Part shown: positions 11,192-21,140 of the stretch, piece after piece
How the letters are laid out: each line of letters opens with the position of its first letter
Numbering within the stretch: the first letter of the stretch is position 1
From: Miscanthus floridulus
Lineage: Eukaryota > Streptophyta > Magnoliopsida > Poales > Poaceae
Reading direction: 5' to 3'
DNA: 64,000 bases
Assembly: GCF_019320115.1 (NCBI RefSeq)
Contig: NC_089587.1
Location: forward strand, 87,562,939 to 87,626,938
Notes under the pieces: model-generated
Database searches by the model: none
The model's input: the letters and a program-made list of their open reading frames with translations, nothing else
What the model was told of the DNA's origin: nothing
Translations under genes and position numbers: made by a program

Positions 11192-14100
11192 TGTAACACC
11201 CCAGGTGTTTGCCACCAGTTAAGCAATGGGTTTGAGCTAAAACATGGTATATTAAGTGATGATGAAGATGTCAAGGTCAAACCTATAGAAACGAGCCCCA
11301 ACCTAGACTTGGAGATTGCACCTTTGCTCGCCTATAGACCCCTTTTCAAGATATATGCTTGGGTGGTGTTATTGGAATATATTCGTATGTCTCACATCAA
11401 TAACCCCCTATATTGATCCATGGAAAAGTTTCGTGAAGTTTGGAATCAAGAAGTCACATGAAATGACGAGTTATGTCGTTGCTTGAATTATTTTATAAAG
11501 TGAAGGGAATTCTCGATCGTCAACCAAATTTTGCAACCATGCCCAAATGACTCTAGATGAACTCTACAACAAAAGTCATGAAAGGTTCATGTTGGGCAAA
11601 TGCCAATAAAATGCTCCAATGGATCAAAAAGGATAATTTAAGCTTCATCGTGATCCTACTTTGGTCAAAGTAGAACAACAGGTTCTATACCAGTTTTGAG
11701 GTTGGACCTTAAATGAAAGTTGTAGTCCATATTATGTAGAACAAACTTTGTTTTTGGACTAAGAGCTAGATCATCTTGGAAGCAAGTCAAATCGAGGTCA
11801 CAAGATCAAATTTGCTGCTGATTTCAGCACTTAGAAATATTCTAAGTCTGGAATTTCGCTAAGCAACGACGTTGGCATTCCGCGTTCTCCAAATTTTGCT
11901 AAGCAACTTCAGTTGATCCAAATGTAAAAGTTGGAGCTTACATGATGGGGAAGAACATACAAGAAGATGGCACCAGTTGCATTTCATTTCGACCATCAAT
12001 TTTGGATGTTTGCTTGTCGCTGTCAAATCACTGACACTATCAAGTTTAGTACTAATTATCTGCTAATCCAACAGCCTAATGGCCGAGCACCCTTAATCAA
12101 GTTTGTAGAGCATCAGAAGATGAAGAATTTTGCTTCAAGGCCCATAGCCCAGTTCGGAGCAGAGCTGGCCCAAAAACGGACTCCAAGGCGGGCACAGTGA
12201 CGCTCACCACGTGTTCGACGAAAGGGCGCCGTGGCAGCCATGCAGCAGAGCGCGCGTTTCATTGCCGCCGCGCGTCCGACCTCTGTGCCACGCGCCGCCT
12301 CGCGCCCTGCTGCTCCAAGACCGAGCGCCCGGGTGTCTCCCTACCTCCCTCCCTTGCTCTCGCCCTCCCTGGCGCATTTCCTCTGCGCGCTTGCTCGCTC
12401 TGTTGCCGCGCAGCTGCTCGCCATGGCCATGGCCGCCATTGCCAACTCCCAACCACCGCCTTGCCCCTCTGCTGCGCCATGCCTTGCTGCTCACTCCACC
12501 CGCCGCTCCCTTCACCTTTCCCACCTCACGCGGAGCCTCCTGGCCGTCGGTGTTGCATGCTCAGATCGCCGCCGCCGCTGCAGCCGCCGCCCGCGCGTGG
12601 CCAAGCCACCGTGGGCCACCTCGGGCCGAGCCGAGGCCTCCGGCGGGTGCGTAAGGACCCCCTGTTGCTCCCCCACTACTCGTCGCCATCAATTGCCGCC
12701 TCTCCGGCCGGATTCCGCGAGCCCCGACGACCTCCCTGTTCAAAATCCCGTCAGGGACCTCCTACAAAAATTCGACGAAAGTCAGGGTTCTAACTGCGAA
12801 GTCAGTGACTCAGATGAATAGTGCCAATAAGGACCTATTTGTAGTAATTTGCTGAATCTTTGGAAATTCATAGTAATTCATAGGAAATTCGTAAAATAGT
12901 AAATGAGGACCTTTTGGAATCCTTGTGAAATTGTATATGCAGTGGATCTATAATATGGCATGTTTTAGTTTAAATATTTTGCGGTAAAAATAGATTTGTG
13001 CAGTAAGGTTGTAATGCTAGTTGAATTTGTTATTTTTCATAACTGTAGATCTAGGGCTCCAAATGAAGTGAAATTTTTGTGGCATGCTACTCATGTGATA
13101 GTTGATGTGTGGTAAAAATTTCATGAGTATTGGATGAAGTATGAGTGAGTTATTGGTTTATCTTGCTCTCACATGAATTCTTGCTTTAGCAACTTGTCTT
13201 TTTCATAGAGGTTGCTATACATATCCAAATGAAGTGAAATTTGTACAGTAGACTATTGAGAGGATATGTGAGCCACTGTAATTTTTGTAGAAGTTATTGT
13301 GCACTTTTGGTATATGTTCATTAAGTCACCTTGTTATCTAAAATAAATTAAGAAATGCATTAAAAGAATTTATTTGGTCATGGACACTAGGTTTTCTGGT
13401 GTTCTTTAGTCATGTGTGAAATGTTGGTAAAGTTGGTCTTGCCCAATTATGTGTTTGCAACGTGAGTTAATAATTATTTTCTTGCCGATGTGGTTTATAG
13501 ACAGATCTGGGAACTTAGCAAAGTTCTTCATGATAATGTGCTTTGTTGTGAAACTTGTTTATACAAAAGTTGTAGATAATTCATGTATCTAGCTTCTATT
13601 AAAATTTGGTGTCATTTGGCCAAGTAGTTTAAGAGTTATAGCTGTTTAAAGTTGGGTTTCAGAAATGGCTGCTTTCTGTCAATTGTAGACCAGTTTCTGT
13701 AAATGAATATATTTGGCTTAGTTAAGTTGAGAATCATGCTAAGATGATTAAAGATGAATTGTAGAAAATTTCATAAGCTTTCCATAATGTCTTCTTGCAA
13801 GTCATTTGGATTTGTGTAACTCCAGTTATAGCTAAATCTTATAGCTGCTGTTTGCATGTCCAGAAATTGGCAGATTCCAATTATAGTGTTTGCTTGTATA
13901 TTGTTAAGTGTGACTTATGCCTTGAATGATGACTGAGTTAGAGCACATGAGATCTTGGGAAAACTTGTGTCATGCTTGGTGTTGTCGTCTTCTTTGCCAT
14001 CTTAGCATGATAGATTGTGTGATGGTTAAGTTAAGCATCGCAAAGTACTTAAGTGTGAGTGTAAACTATGCTTGTCCTTGCTTGCTATTTTGTGATGCAT

Positions 14101-15783
14101 CTCATGGTACTATTCTTCATATTCATACACTTGCATATTGCATCTCATCTAGGTGCGCTAGATGAACCACGTGAAGAATATGATGTTGGAGCCAAACCCG
14201 AAGACGGTGTATGGAGGATCTATCCCGAAGATGGAAGGACTAAGCAAGTGTTAGGACCTGTGATGTCACCAGGACGGTGCAAGCTAACTGAACTGACTTG
14301 TGGCGGATCCCAGGCAAGCCCCAGAGCATTCTAAGTCTCCTACTTTATAAAAGCAATTCTTTCTATATACGAGTTATATATTGTTGCATTAAGTTGTAGG
14401 AGTTGATTGAAACCGTTGATGCATTTATTACCATCCTTGCCTACCTTATTACCTTTTTACCCTGTTAGGTCAGGATCGAATAACTGCTTAGCCTTGCTTA
14501 GACCGGTAGCGATCGGAGATATCCGATCACCTACATTATAGGTGGTTACTGGAAGAATTTAGCTATGGAAAGAATGATATCCTGGAATTAACCATGTGTG
14601 ATGGATAATTGGAGACCGGACGGAAAAAGTTGGAGGCAACCAGACAGGGTTCTGGGGTGCTGTTAGTTTCCGTCTGTGTCGATTAAGGACCGACCGTTGT
14701 TGGGCCTCGAGTCATGTTGAACGCATGCCTTACATTTAGCTGGCCGGATAAAGTACCTTCCAACCGCGAAGCTGGGAGATTTTTCAGGCCGAGTAGATTG
14801 CCCGCAACGCACTGTGCCGGAGCAGGTGTGGTAGGACACGGGGGCGGGATGATAAGGCCAAAGTGCAGTCGGTCGGCCCCCGGGTACATGTGGTTCCTGG
14901 CAAACTCGAGATACCTGGAAAGTTGACTCGGTGATCAATATCTCACTTTAGCGGGTGAGTGAGGTTTGTGTAAGGAATAAATCACCAGCTGGTTAGGAAT
15001 CGATTCGAATCGCCATCGCTCCTGGATAGTGAGCACTTGACTCGAGTTACTGCATCGTAGTAATTATTATGGAACAATGATGGTTATCTGGATGGTATGG
15101 GATATGCTAAATCTAAATTGGTAACTGGATGTTATTGGTTAATCAAGTGATTGCTATAGTACATGTGCTTACCTAGATGGATAGGCCATAATAAAGATGA
15201 TGCAAAGTACTTAAAATGGTTTCTTCATGATAGCTTATGCTTTTCGCAAACAAGTCAGCTAGCCCACTAAAGAAAGCCTTGCATGATCCTTGGTGTCATT
15301 TGTTTTGGTTTCCGACGGGTAAGTCTGGCTGAGTACATTCGAGTACTCAGGGTTTATCCCACCTTGTTGCAGGTGATGTTCTCGACCTGTTGATGATGGT
15401 GGCTAACCACCGGTGGGCTCGGTGATTCTATACTTACTTCTCATCTATATGCTTTTGTCGGATGATGTCACTAAGCTAGCAATATATTTGGAACTTATAT
15501 TAATGTAATCATTTGAACGCTATGTTGTTTTCACTAAGCGGTTTTGAAACCCAAACTTGTACTATTATTTATTAACCCCTTTGTAATATTATTTCCGCTG
15601 CAACCCGATGTATGTGATGTGTATTTGCTTAATCACGCGATCTTGGTTGTGATGTTGATTTACCGAGGTCTTTCGGGACACTCGGCGGACTACCGGGTTT
15701 ATATGAGTGAAAGTATGGGTGTGTCAACGTGTTAGCGGGGACAACCGTACTTGATCTTGTATAAATTGGGCGGTTCTGTCACA
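11192..15783 (+). repeat. LTR of LARD A, copy 2 (right end of the tandem)
   Basis: A 4,592-bp LTR with the same ends as copy 1 (TGTAACACC to CTGTCACA). On its right there is no primer-binding site; the sequence passes straight into accessory ORF sequence of Tekay F, so this is the right outer LTR. It contains the GC-rich island (about 12191-12751), hairpin HP1 (14511-14528), hairpin HP2 (15329-15350) and a terminal TATAAA (15760-15765). Confidence 0.93.
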
Positions 15784-15788
15784 GCGGA
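15784..15788 (+). other. Candidate right target-site duplicate of LARD A (GCGGA)
   Basis: The five bases after the right LTR are GCGGA, and they are in frame with the interrupted ORF of F. The same five bases precede both LTR copies (2636-2640, 11187-11191), inside the polypurine region. The true left duplicate should lie left of the first LTR of the array, outside the window. Confidence 0.5.
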
Positions 15789-16455
15789 CAATTCTAGTCC
15801 CACTATGAGCGCTATGTTTGCAGTCATGAAGATGTTCTACGCTCGTCAGGACACCAAGGACTTCTAGCAGGAGTCCTATACCACTTGCATGGATAAGCTC
15901 ATCAGAGCCAAAGCTGCACAACGTAAACTCAAGAAGTGTGTGCGCAAGCACAAAAAGGCAGCAAGTGAGGCTCGATGGAAAACTGATCAAGCATATGTAG
16001 CTTTGAGAAATCTCCACACCCAAATAGAGCAAATTGATCAGCAGAGAGCTATTGCCCAAGAGGCAAGAGCAGATGATGAAGCAATGTTAGCAGGACTGCG
16101 GGAGCAGCTAGAGGCCACCCATGCCGAGGCGTTCATAGCTATGCACCAGCGGATCCTAGCAAACAACCGTGCAGCTATGGCAAAAGTAGAACGAGACACA
16201 AACCATGCCACGAGCGTCCAGCAGGACCATGTTGAGAGGGACTAACACCAGCAGCTTGCACAAACCCAGAACATGGTAATGGATCTTCAGCAAGAGGTGC
16301 ATTTTTTGAACAACCAACTGCACCCGATCCTTGACGAGAAAGAAGAAGATCCAGAGATGTTAGTAGAAGATGGTGGCTGGGACGAAGAAGAAGTTGAGCT
16401 AGAGAATGAGGATGATCCTATCTCTGACCTCGACAACGATCATAACGAAGATTAG
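15784..16455 (+). pseudogene. Accessory coiled-coil ORF upstream of gag in element F
   Basis: One frame runs from the LARD A boundary to a TAG at the end, interrupted only by TAG at 15862 and TAA at 16243. The middle part (from 15889) is very rich in Lys, Ala, Glu, Gln and Arg with a heptad-like pattern, as expected of a long coiled coil. The C-terminal 60 residues are strongly acidic. The N-terminus is cut off by LARD A, which entered in frame at a GCG GAC codon pair. I do not recognise a function. It lies 368 bp upstream of gag on the same strand, so it was probably translated from the element's own RNA. Another decayed ORF with a coiled-coil part occurs in LARD B at 29907. Confidence 0.7.
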
Positions 16456-16823
16456 AATCACCTAGTGACTAGTTAAAGCACTAGATGTATCCCTGCTATT
16501 TATGTAATGGACTGGTAATTGAAGTTTGGTAATTGTGTTTGGACTTCCGTGTAATATCAGCACTTTGCATGTTGTTTCATGATGGGTTGAACTTTAATGA
16601 AATTCTAGTTTCGTTTTACTGGTGATTATGACTTGTATGTTAACGCACTATGAGCCCGATAAGTGATCAAATTGATGATGTCATGTTGCAAGAATGAATT
16701 ATTATGCCTCTATTTTATTGTATGAATTTAAGATTCTCTCCAGTAATTTTAGTTTGGCATGATTATATTCATCTACAATCTCTTGACCTCATCTAATAAT
16801 CACTTATTATTGCAACTTTACAA
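16456..16823 (+). other. Spacer between accessory ORF and gag of F
   Basis: 368 bp of AT-rich non-coding DNA. I see no ORF, repeat or recognisable signal in it apart from its position between two ORFs of the same element. Confidence 0.5.
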
Positions 16824-17897
16824 ATGACTCGCACTTGTACTAGAGCAGGCAGCAGCCAAGAGGGCAATGACGGTGACTTACTACCACCGCCACCACCGTC
16901 TGCGAATGAGTTCTTTGCATAGTTCTTGGGAAGTCAGAGAACTGTGGAGGAAACCCTATGCCTCATTGCGTAGAACATGGCTCACGCCCGTCAGCAACAA
17001 CAGGGGCCTGAGCCAAATCAGTATAGCTCTTTCAAGGATTTTTTGGATACCAAGCCTCCTATCTTCAAGGTGGCTGAAGAACCGCTCTAAGCGGATGAAT
17101 GACTCAACACTATTGAGCAAAAGTTCCATCTACTAAGGGCCACGAAACATCAGAAGGTAGAATTTGCATCCCATCAGGTACAAGGACCGGCTGGGATATT
17201 GTGGACCCATTTTTTGTCCTCTTTACCAACCAATGCATAGGTCACATGGGAGCAATTCAAGCTAGCCTTTAGGGGACATCACATTCCCCCAGGGCTAATG
17301 CACATGAATGCAGCTGAGTTCATGTGACTCACACAAGGGACCAAGACCCTTACTAAATACATGCATGCTTTCGACAATCTGTCCCGTTATGCCCTAGGTT
17401 TTGTCGATGTAGAAGAAAAGAAGATCGAAAGCTTCAAGAGAGGTCTTGGCACTAAGCTGATGAAAACTATGGCCAACTCGAGGTGCACCACATACAATGA
17501 GTTCATTAGTGATGCCTTGACTCAGGAGAACCACAACAATCTATGTGGCAGCAAAGGGCCTAAGAGAGCAGCTGAGGCAGGCGCCTCAGGGTCTTCTCAG
17601 TCCAAAGCTCCAGTGGTAGCTAGGCCATAGTTTCGACCACCAGCGCCCATGTTCAGGCCTCCTCCACCAAAAGCCTAGGCCAACCGACCTCAGAAGGTGT
17701 TTCGTAAGGCGTTCACCATTGCCTTACCCAAGGGGAATGGAGGGCAAGGAAGCTCAGTAGGACCCAAGAGCAATCAACCATACTTCAACTATAATCAAGT
17801 GGGTCACTGGGCCAAGGAATGCCCCCATCCTAAGAAGAACAACAATCAGAACCAGGGCAATTAGAGACAGGCAAATCCTAAAGCATGTCCTGGATAC
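16824..17897 (+). pseudogene. gag: gag of Tekay element F
   Basis: An ATG at 16824 opens a frame that continues through capsid-like sequence into protease. The capsid part includes the gypsy gag retrotransposon region (around 17180-17530: WEQFKLAF, HHIPPG, SRYAL, FKRGL). The frame has about nine nonsense codons, mostly TAG or TGA at former Gln, Trp or Arg codons (for example TGA at 17325). The zinc knuckle near 17782-17823 has lost its first two Cys (both now Tyr), while the His and last Cys remain. Gag would package element RNA; this copy cannot. E carries the same TGA and the same second Cys to Tyr change. Confidence 0.88.
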
Positions 17898-19265
17898 ATG
17901 CACTACACCACTGTTGAAGAGGTTCCCGTAGGAGAGGTTGTCATCGCTGGTATGTTTCTTGTTAACAAACATCCCGCCATTATTTTATTTGATTTAGGAG
18001 CTTCTCATTCATTTATGAGCCAAGCATTTGCATCTAGGAATGATCAGAAAGTAATTGAGGTAAGCAAGGGTGGTTATAGTATAAGTTCAACTGAGGCTAC
18101 TATCTCTACAAATAAGATGGTTAGAAATGTGCTCATCTCTATACAAGAGAGGGAGTATACAATGGATCTGATAGTATTGCCCAGATTATCTATAGATGTG
18201 ATCTTAGGCATGAAATGGATGAGCGATCATGGAGTTCTCATTGACACTAGTACTCGTACAATTATGTTGAGAGAACCAAAGGGAGGTGATGCTTTTCTAG
18301 TACCCCTTTCCCAAAATTTTGAACTCCAAAAGTTGTCTTGTGCTATCCAAGCCACTACCCTTTGTGATATTCTAGTGGTTTGTGAGTTTCTTGATGTATT
18401 CCTAGATGAGTTACCAGGGTTACCACCTGATAGGGATGTGGAATTTAAGATTGAGTTAGTGCCAGGTATGGCACCTATCTCAAGGAGACCCTATAGGATG
18501 CCACCAAATGAGTTAGTTAAACTTAAAAATTCAGCTACAAGAACTATTGGACAAAGGTCTCATTCAATCTAGTTCATCTCCATGGGGATGTCCATCATTG
18601 TTTGTAAAGGACAAGTCTTTGAGAATGTGTGTGAATTATAGGCCACTCAATGTTGTGACCATCAAAAACAAGTACCCTTTGCCTCGTATCGATATCTTGT
18701 TCGATCAGTTGGCAAAAGCAAAGGTATTCTCCAAAATTGACTTGAGGTTAGGCTATCATTAGATAATGATCAGGCCAGAGGACATACCTAAAATAGCTTT
18801 CTCCACTAGGTATGGCTTGTACGAGTATTTGGTCATGTCTTTTGGACTGACAAATGCTCCTGCCTACTTCATGTACTTGATGAATTTGGTATTCATGCCC
18901 GAGCTTGACAAGTTTGTGGTTGTGTTTATCAATGATATCTTGATTTATTCGAACAATGAGGCAGAACATGCAGAGCATCTAAGAATTATTTTGTCCCAAT
19001 TAAGGGAACACAAGTTATATGCCAAGTTTAGCAAATGTAAATTTTGGTTGAGCAAAGTACCTTTCTTGTGTCACATCTTATCTAGAGATGGAATATCTAT
19101 AGACCCATCTAAAGTACAAGAGGTCATGGATTGGAAGGCCCCGACTTCAGTTCATGAAGTTCGGAGTTTTCTAGGGTTAGTAGGTTACTATCATCATTTC
19201 ATTTCGGATTTCTCCAAGATAGCTAAGCCCATGACTAGACTACTTCAGATAGATGAAAAGTTACT
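17898..19265 (+). pseudogene. pol: Protease and reverse transcriptase of Tekay element F
   Basis: Protease: the catalytic triad is altered ([11 protein letters not shown], Ser to Leu after the Asp). RT follows: the [14 protein letters not shown] region near 18470, then [20 protein letters not shown], the FGLTNAPA motif, and an altered catalytic box FINDIL in place of the usual Asp-Asp, near 18925. An extra A in a run of five at 18527-18531 shifts the frame between protease and RT; the E copy has four. A TAG at 18760 replaces a Gln codon. RT is followed by a deletion, so RNase H is absent. The product would have copied element RNA into DNA; no activity is possible here. Confidence 0.9.
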
Positions 19266-19295
19266 ATCATCATTTCATTTCGGATTTCTCCAAGA
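19184..19295 (+). repeat. 36-bp duplicated filler at a deletion junction in F
   Basis: The 36 bp at 19184-19219 recur at 19260-19295, offset 76 bp. The second copy joins the end of RT directly to the middle of the integrase N-terminal region. About 0.8 kb present in E (RNase H and the integrase start) is missing. This looks like a deletion repaired by copying a nearby template. Confidence 0.85.
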
Positions 19296-20369
19296 AAGAG
19301 ATTGCCACCTATGTCGCTAGGTGTGATAATTGTAGTAGAGTAAAGGCCGTTTAATTTGAAATCTACTGGATTACTTCAGCCATTGCCTATTCCAGGCTAG
19401 AAATGGGAAGAAATAAGTATGGACTTTATTACGGGCCTTCTAATGACACAACAAGGTCATGATTCCATATGGGTCATTGTAGATCATCTCACCAAGTCAG
19501 CACATTTTATACTAGTGAACACAAGGTATCACGTGGGGAAGTACGCTGAACTGTATGTTTCTGAGATCGTGAGACTACATGGAATACCCAGGACTATAAT
19601 CTCAGTTAGAGGACCATAGTTTATAGCATGTTTTTGGGAACACTTGCACCAAGCCTTGGGGACTAAACTAATCAGAAGTTTAGCATACCATCCACAAACT
19701 TCTAGATAGATTGAGCGAGTAAACCAGATCTTAGAATATTTGCTGCGAGCTTGTGTTATATCTTCCAAGGGTTCATGGGAGAAATGGCTACCTTTAGCCA
19801 AGTTCTCCTACAACAATAGTTATCAAGCAAGCATCAAGATGACTCCGTTTGAAGCCTTGTATGATAGGAAATGTAGAACTCCTTTGAATTGGAAGCCCAG
19901 CAAAAGAAGATACGCTGATAAAAGAAGAAGAACACTGACTTTTGAAGTGGGAGACTATGTATACTTAAAAGTGTCACCCATGAAAGGAGTACAGAGGTTT
20001 GGAGTGAAAAGAAAGCTTGCACCTAGATATGTAGGGCCATACAAGATTACTGAACGGAAAGGAAATGTCGCTTATAAGTTACAACTTCCTCCAGAGATGA
20101 GTGCAATATTCGATGTCTTCCATGTTTCTCAGTTGAAAAGATGTCTTCACATACCTGAGGAAGCCATTGCACCCACCAACATTGAGCTCCAATCGGATTT
20201 GACCTATGAAGAGAAACCAATCCGAGTGTTAGAAGAGATGGAAAGAGTAACACGGAGTAAGGTCATTAAGTTCTACAAGGTGGTGTGGAATAACCATAGT
20301 GAATAAGATGCCACGTGGGAACAGGAGGATTATTAACGTGAGGTTTATCCCGCATTTTTCCAAGAATGA
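19296..20369 (+). pseudogene. pol: Integrase core and chromodomain of Tekay element F
   Basis: It starts inside the integrase zinc-binding region (CDNC at about 19324). The catalytic core follows: MDFITGL near 19420, the second Asp region near 19605 where a Gln codon is now TAG, and the region before the Glu with another TAG near 19706. Compared with E, about 33 residues after the CRTPLNW motif are missing in frame near 19905. The C-terminal domain includes KLAPRYVGPYKI and FHVSQLK. The chromodomain lies at about 20205-20350 (YEEKPIRVLEEMER, then KVVWNN) with TAA at 20304. Chromodomains of chromoviruses target integration to modified histones. The frame differs from that of RT. Confidence 0.9.
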
Positions 20370-20400
20370 TAGGTCTTGCAAATCTCGGGACGAGATTTCT

Positions 20401-20415
20401 ATAAGGGGGAGGGGT
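20401..20415 (+). other. Polypurine tract of element F
   Basis: ATAAGGGGGAGGGGT directly before TGTAACACC. The preceding AATCTCGGGACGAGATTT is also found before the tracts of E, A and C, so this terminal signal is shared by autonomous and non-autonomous elements. Confidence 0.85.
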
Positions 20416-20458
20416 TGTAACACCTTAGGTGTTAGGCTTGCATAATTTCACTTGCATA
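20416..20458 (+). repeat. Stub of the 3' LTR of element F
   Basis: About 40 bp matching the start of LTR D (TGTAA.ACC.TAGGTGTTAGG then GCATAATTTCACTTG). Past about 20455 the match stops and the sequence reads, on the other strand, as E's LTR. The exact end is uncertain by about 10 bp. Confidence 0.7.
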
Positions 20459-21098
20459 ATTAGCAAAAACATCCTTAATGAAAGTTGTAGAGCTACATGA
20501 TATCTCCAACTTTGCTTTAAGAACCATCATCTAATTACCACTGGTTCACAAGCTACACTGCTCCAAAGTGAGGTACTTTGAAACTGAAAATCGTTTCCAC
20601 ACTTTGAAAATTTCCTAAGTCACAAAACAACATTTCCTTGCAACTTGTGAGCTATTTTTGAACATGCTATGCACTGAATTAGACCTTGACCCAAAAATAA
20701 AAGTTGTTACCCTAGTCAAGTACTATAACTTTTATTTAGGTCACATAGCCATGCAAATAATCTAAGCTACTGTTCAACTTTGGTCAAACTAGTATCATGA
20801 AAATGGCATTTCAAATGAAACCAACACTTAGAAGCAAATTGTGCCTATGTCATGAATACAAACATTATTCCATTTACCATCCTAGATGTGTCTAAGGTGT
20901 TTTCATGACCTCACAACCATCTTATACATAGGTCATACATGATTGCAAGCATAAGCATATATATAAATCAACATTTCATGTGACAATGTATAAGAAGGAG
21001 ATGAAATTTCATATGCTCATGTTCATGAATGCTTGGATGATGCTTGTGCTCATGAAATGCAGATGCCAAAATGCAAAGCTTAACACAAGAGTGTTACA
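20459..21098 (-). repeat. Truncated 3' LTR of element E (minus strand)
   Basis: Read on the minus strand it starts TGTAACACTC at 21098 and follows the first 0.75 kb of LTR D in outline, including a GTAGCTCTACAA motif and the AAAACACCTTAG motif. The rest of a roughly 4-5 kb LTR is missing. It meets the F stub head-to-head, so two 3' ends of opposite orientation are fused with loss of most of both LTRs. Confidence 0.75.
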
Positions 21099-21112
21099 GC
21101 CCTCCCCCTTAT
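21099..21112 (-). other. Polypurine tract of element E
   Basis: On the minus strand ATAAGGGGGAGGGC directly precedes the TGTAACA start of the LTR. This confirms that E runs on the minus strand with its 3' end here. Confidence 0.85.
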
Positions 21113-21140
21113 AGAAATCTCGTCCCGAGATTTGCAAGAC

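Larger units (their letters stand above)
15784..20415 (+). mobile_element. Tekay-type chromovirus F, internal region (decayed)
   Basis: A + strand Ty3/gypsy element with domains in the order accessory ORF, gag, protease, RT, deletion, integrase core, chromodomain and polypurine tract. The chromodomain after integrase and the long-LTR context point to the Tekay lineage. It is broken by many nonsense codons, at least one frameshift, a deletion of the RNase H and early integrase region, and loss of its 5' end to the LARD A insertion. Confidence 0.9.

Noticed and set aside
11192..15783. LTR A2 as the 5' LTR of Tekay F
   Set aside because: The LTR is not followed by a primer-binding site but enters the accessory ORF in mid-frame, and F's own 3' LTR stub at 20416 is of D type, not A type.
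1..15783. CRISPR-like or satellite array
   Set aside because: The period is 8,551 bp and the unit is an LTR plus an internal domain, so it is a retrotransposon tandem.
15724..16059. Minus-strand 111-codon ORF over the LARD A/F boundary
   Set aside because: It crosses an insertion junction and mirrors the coiled-coil ORF on the + strand.
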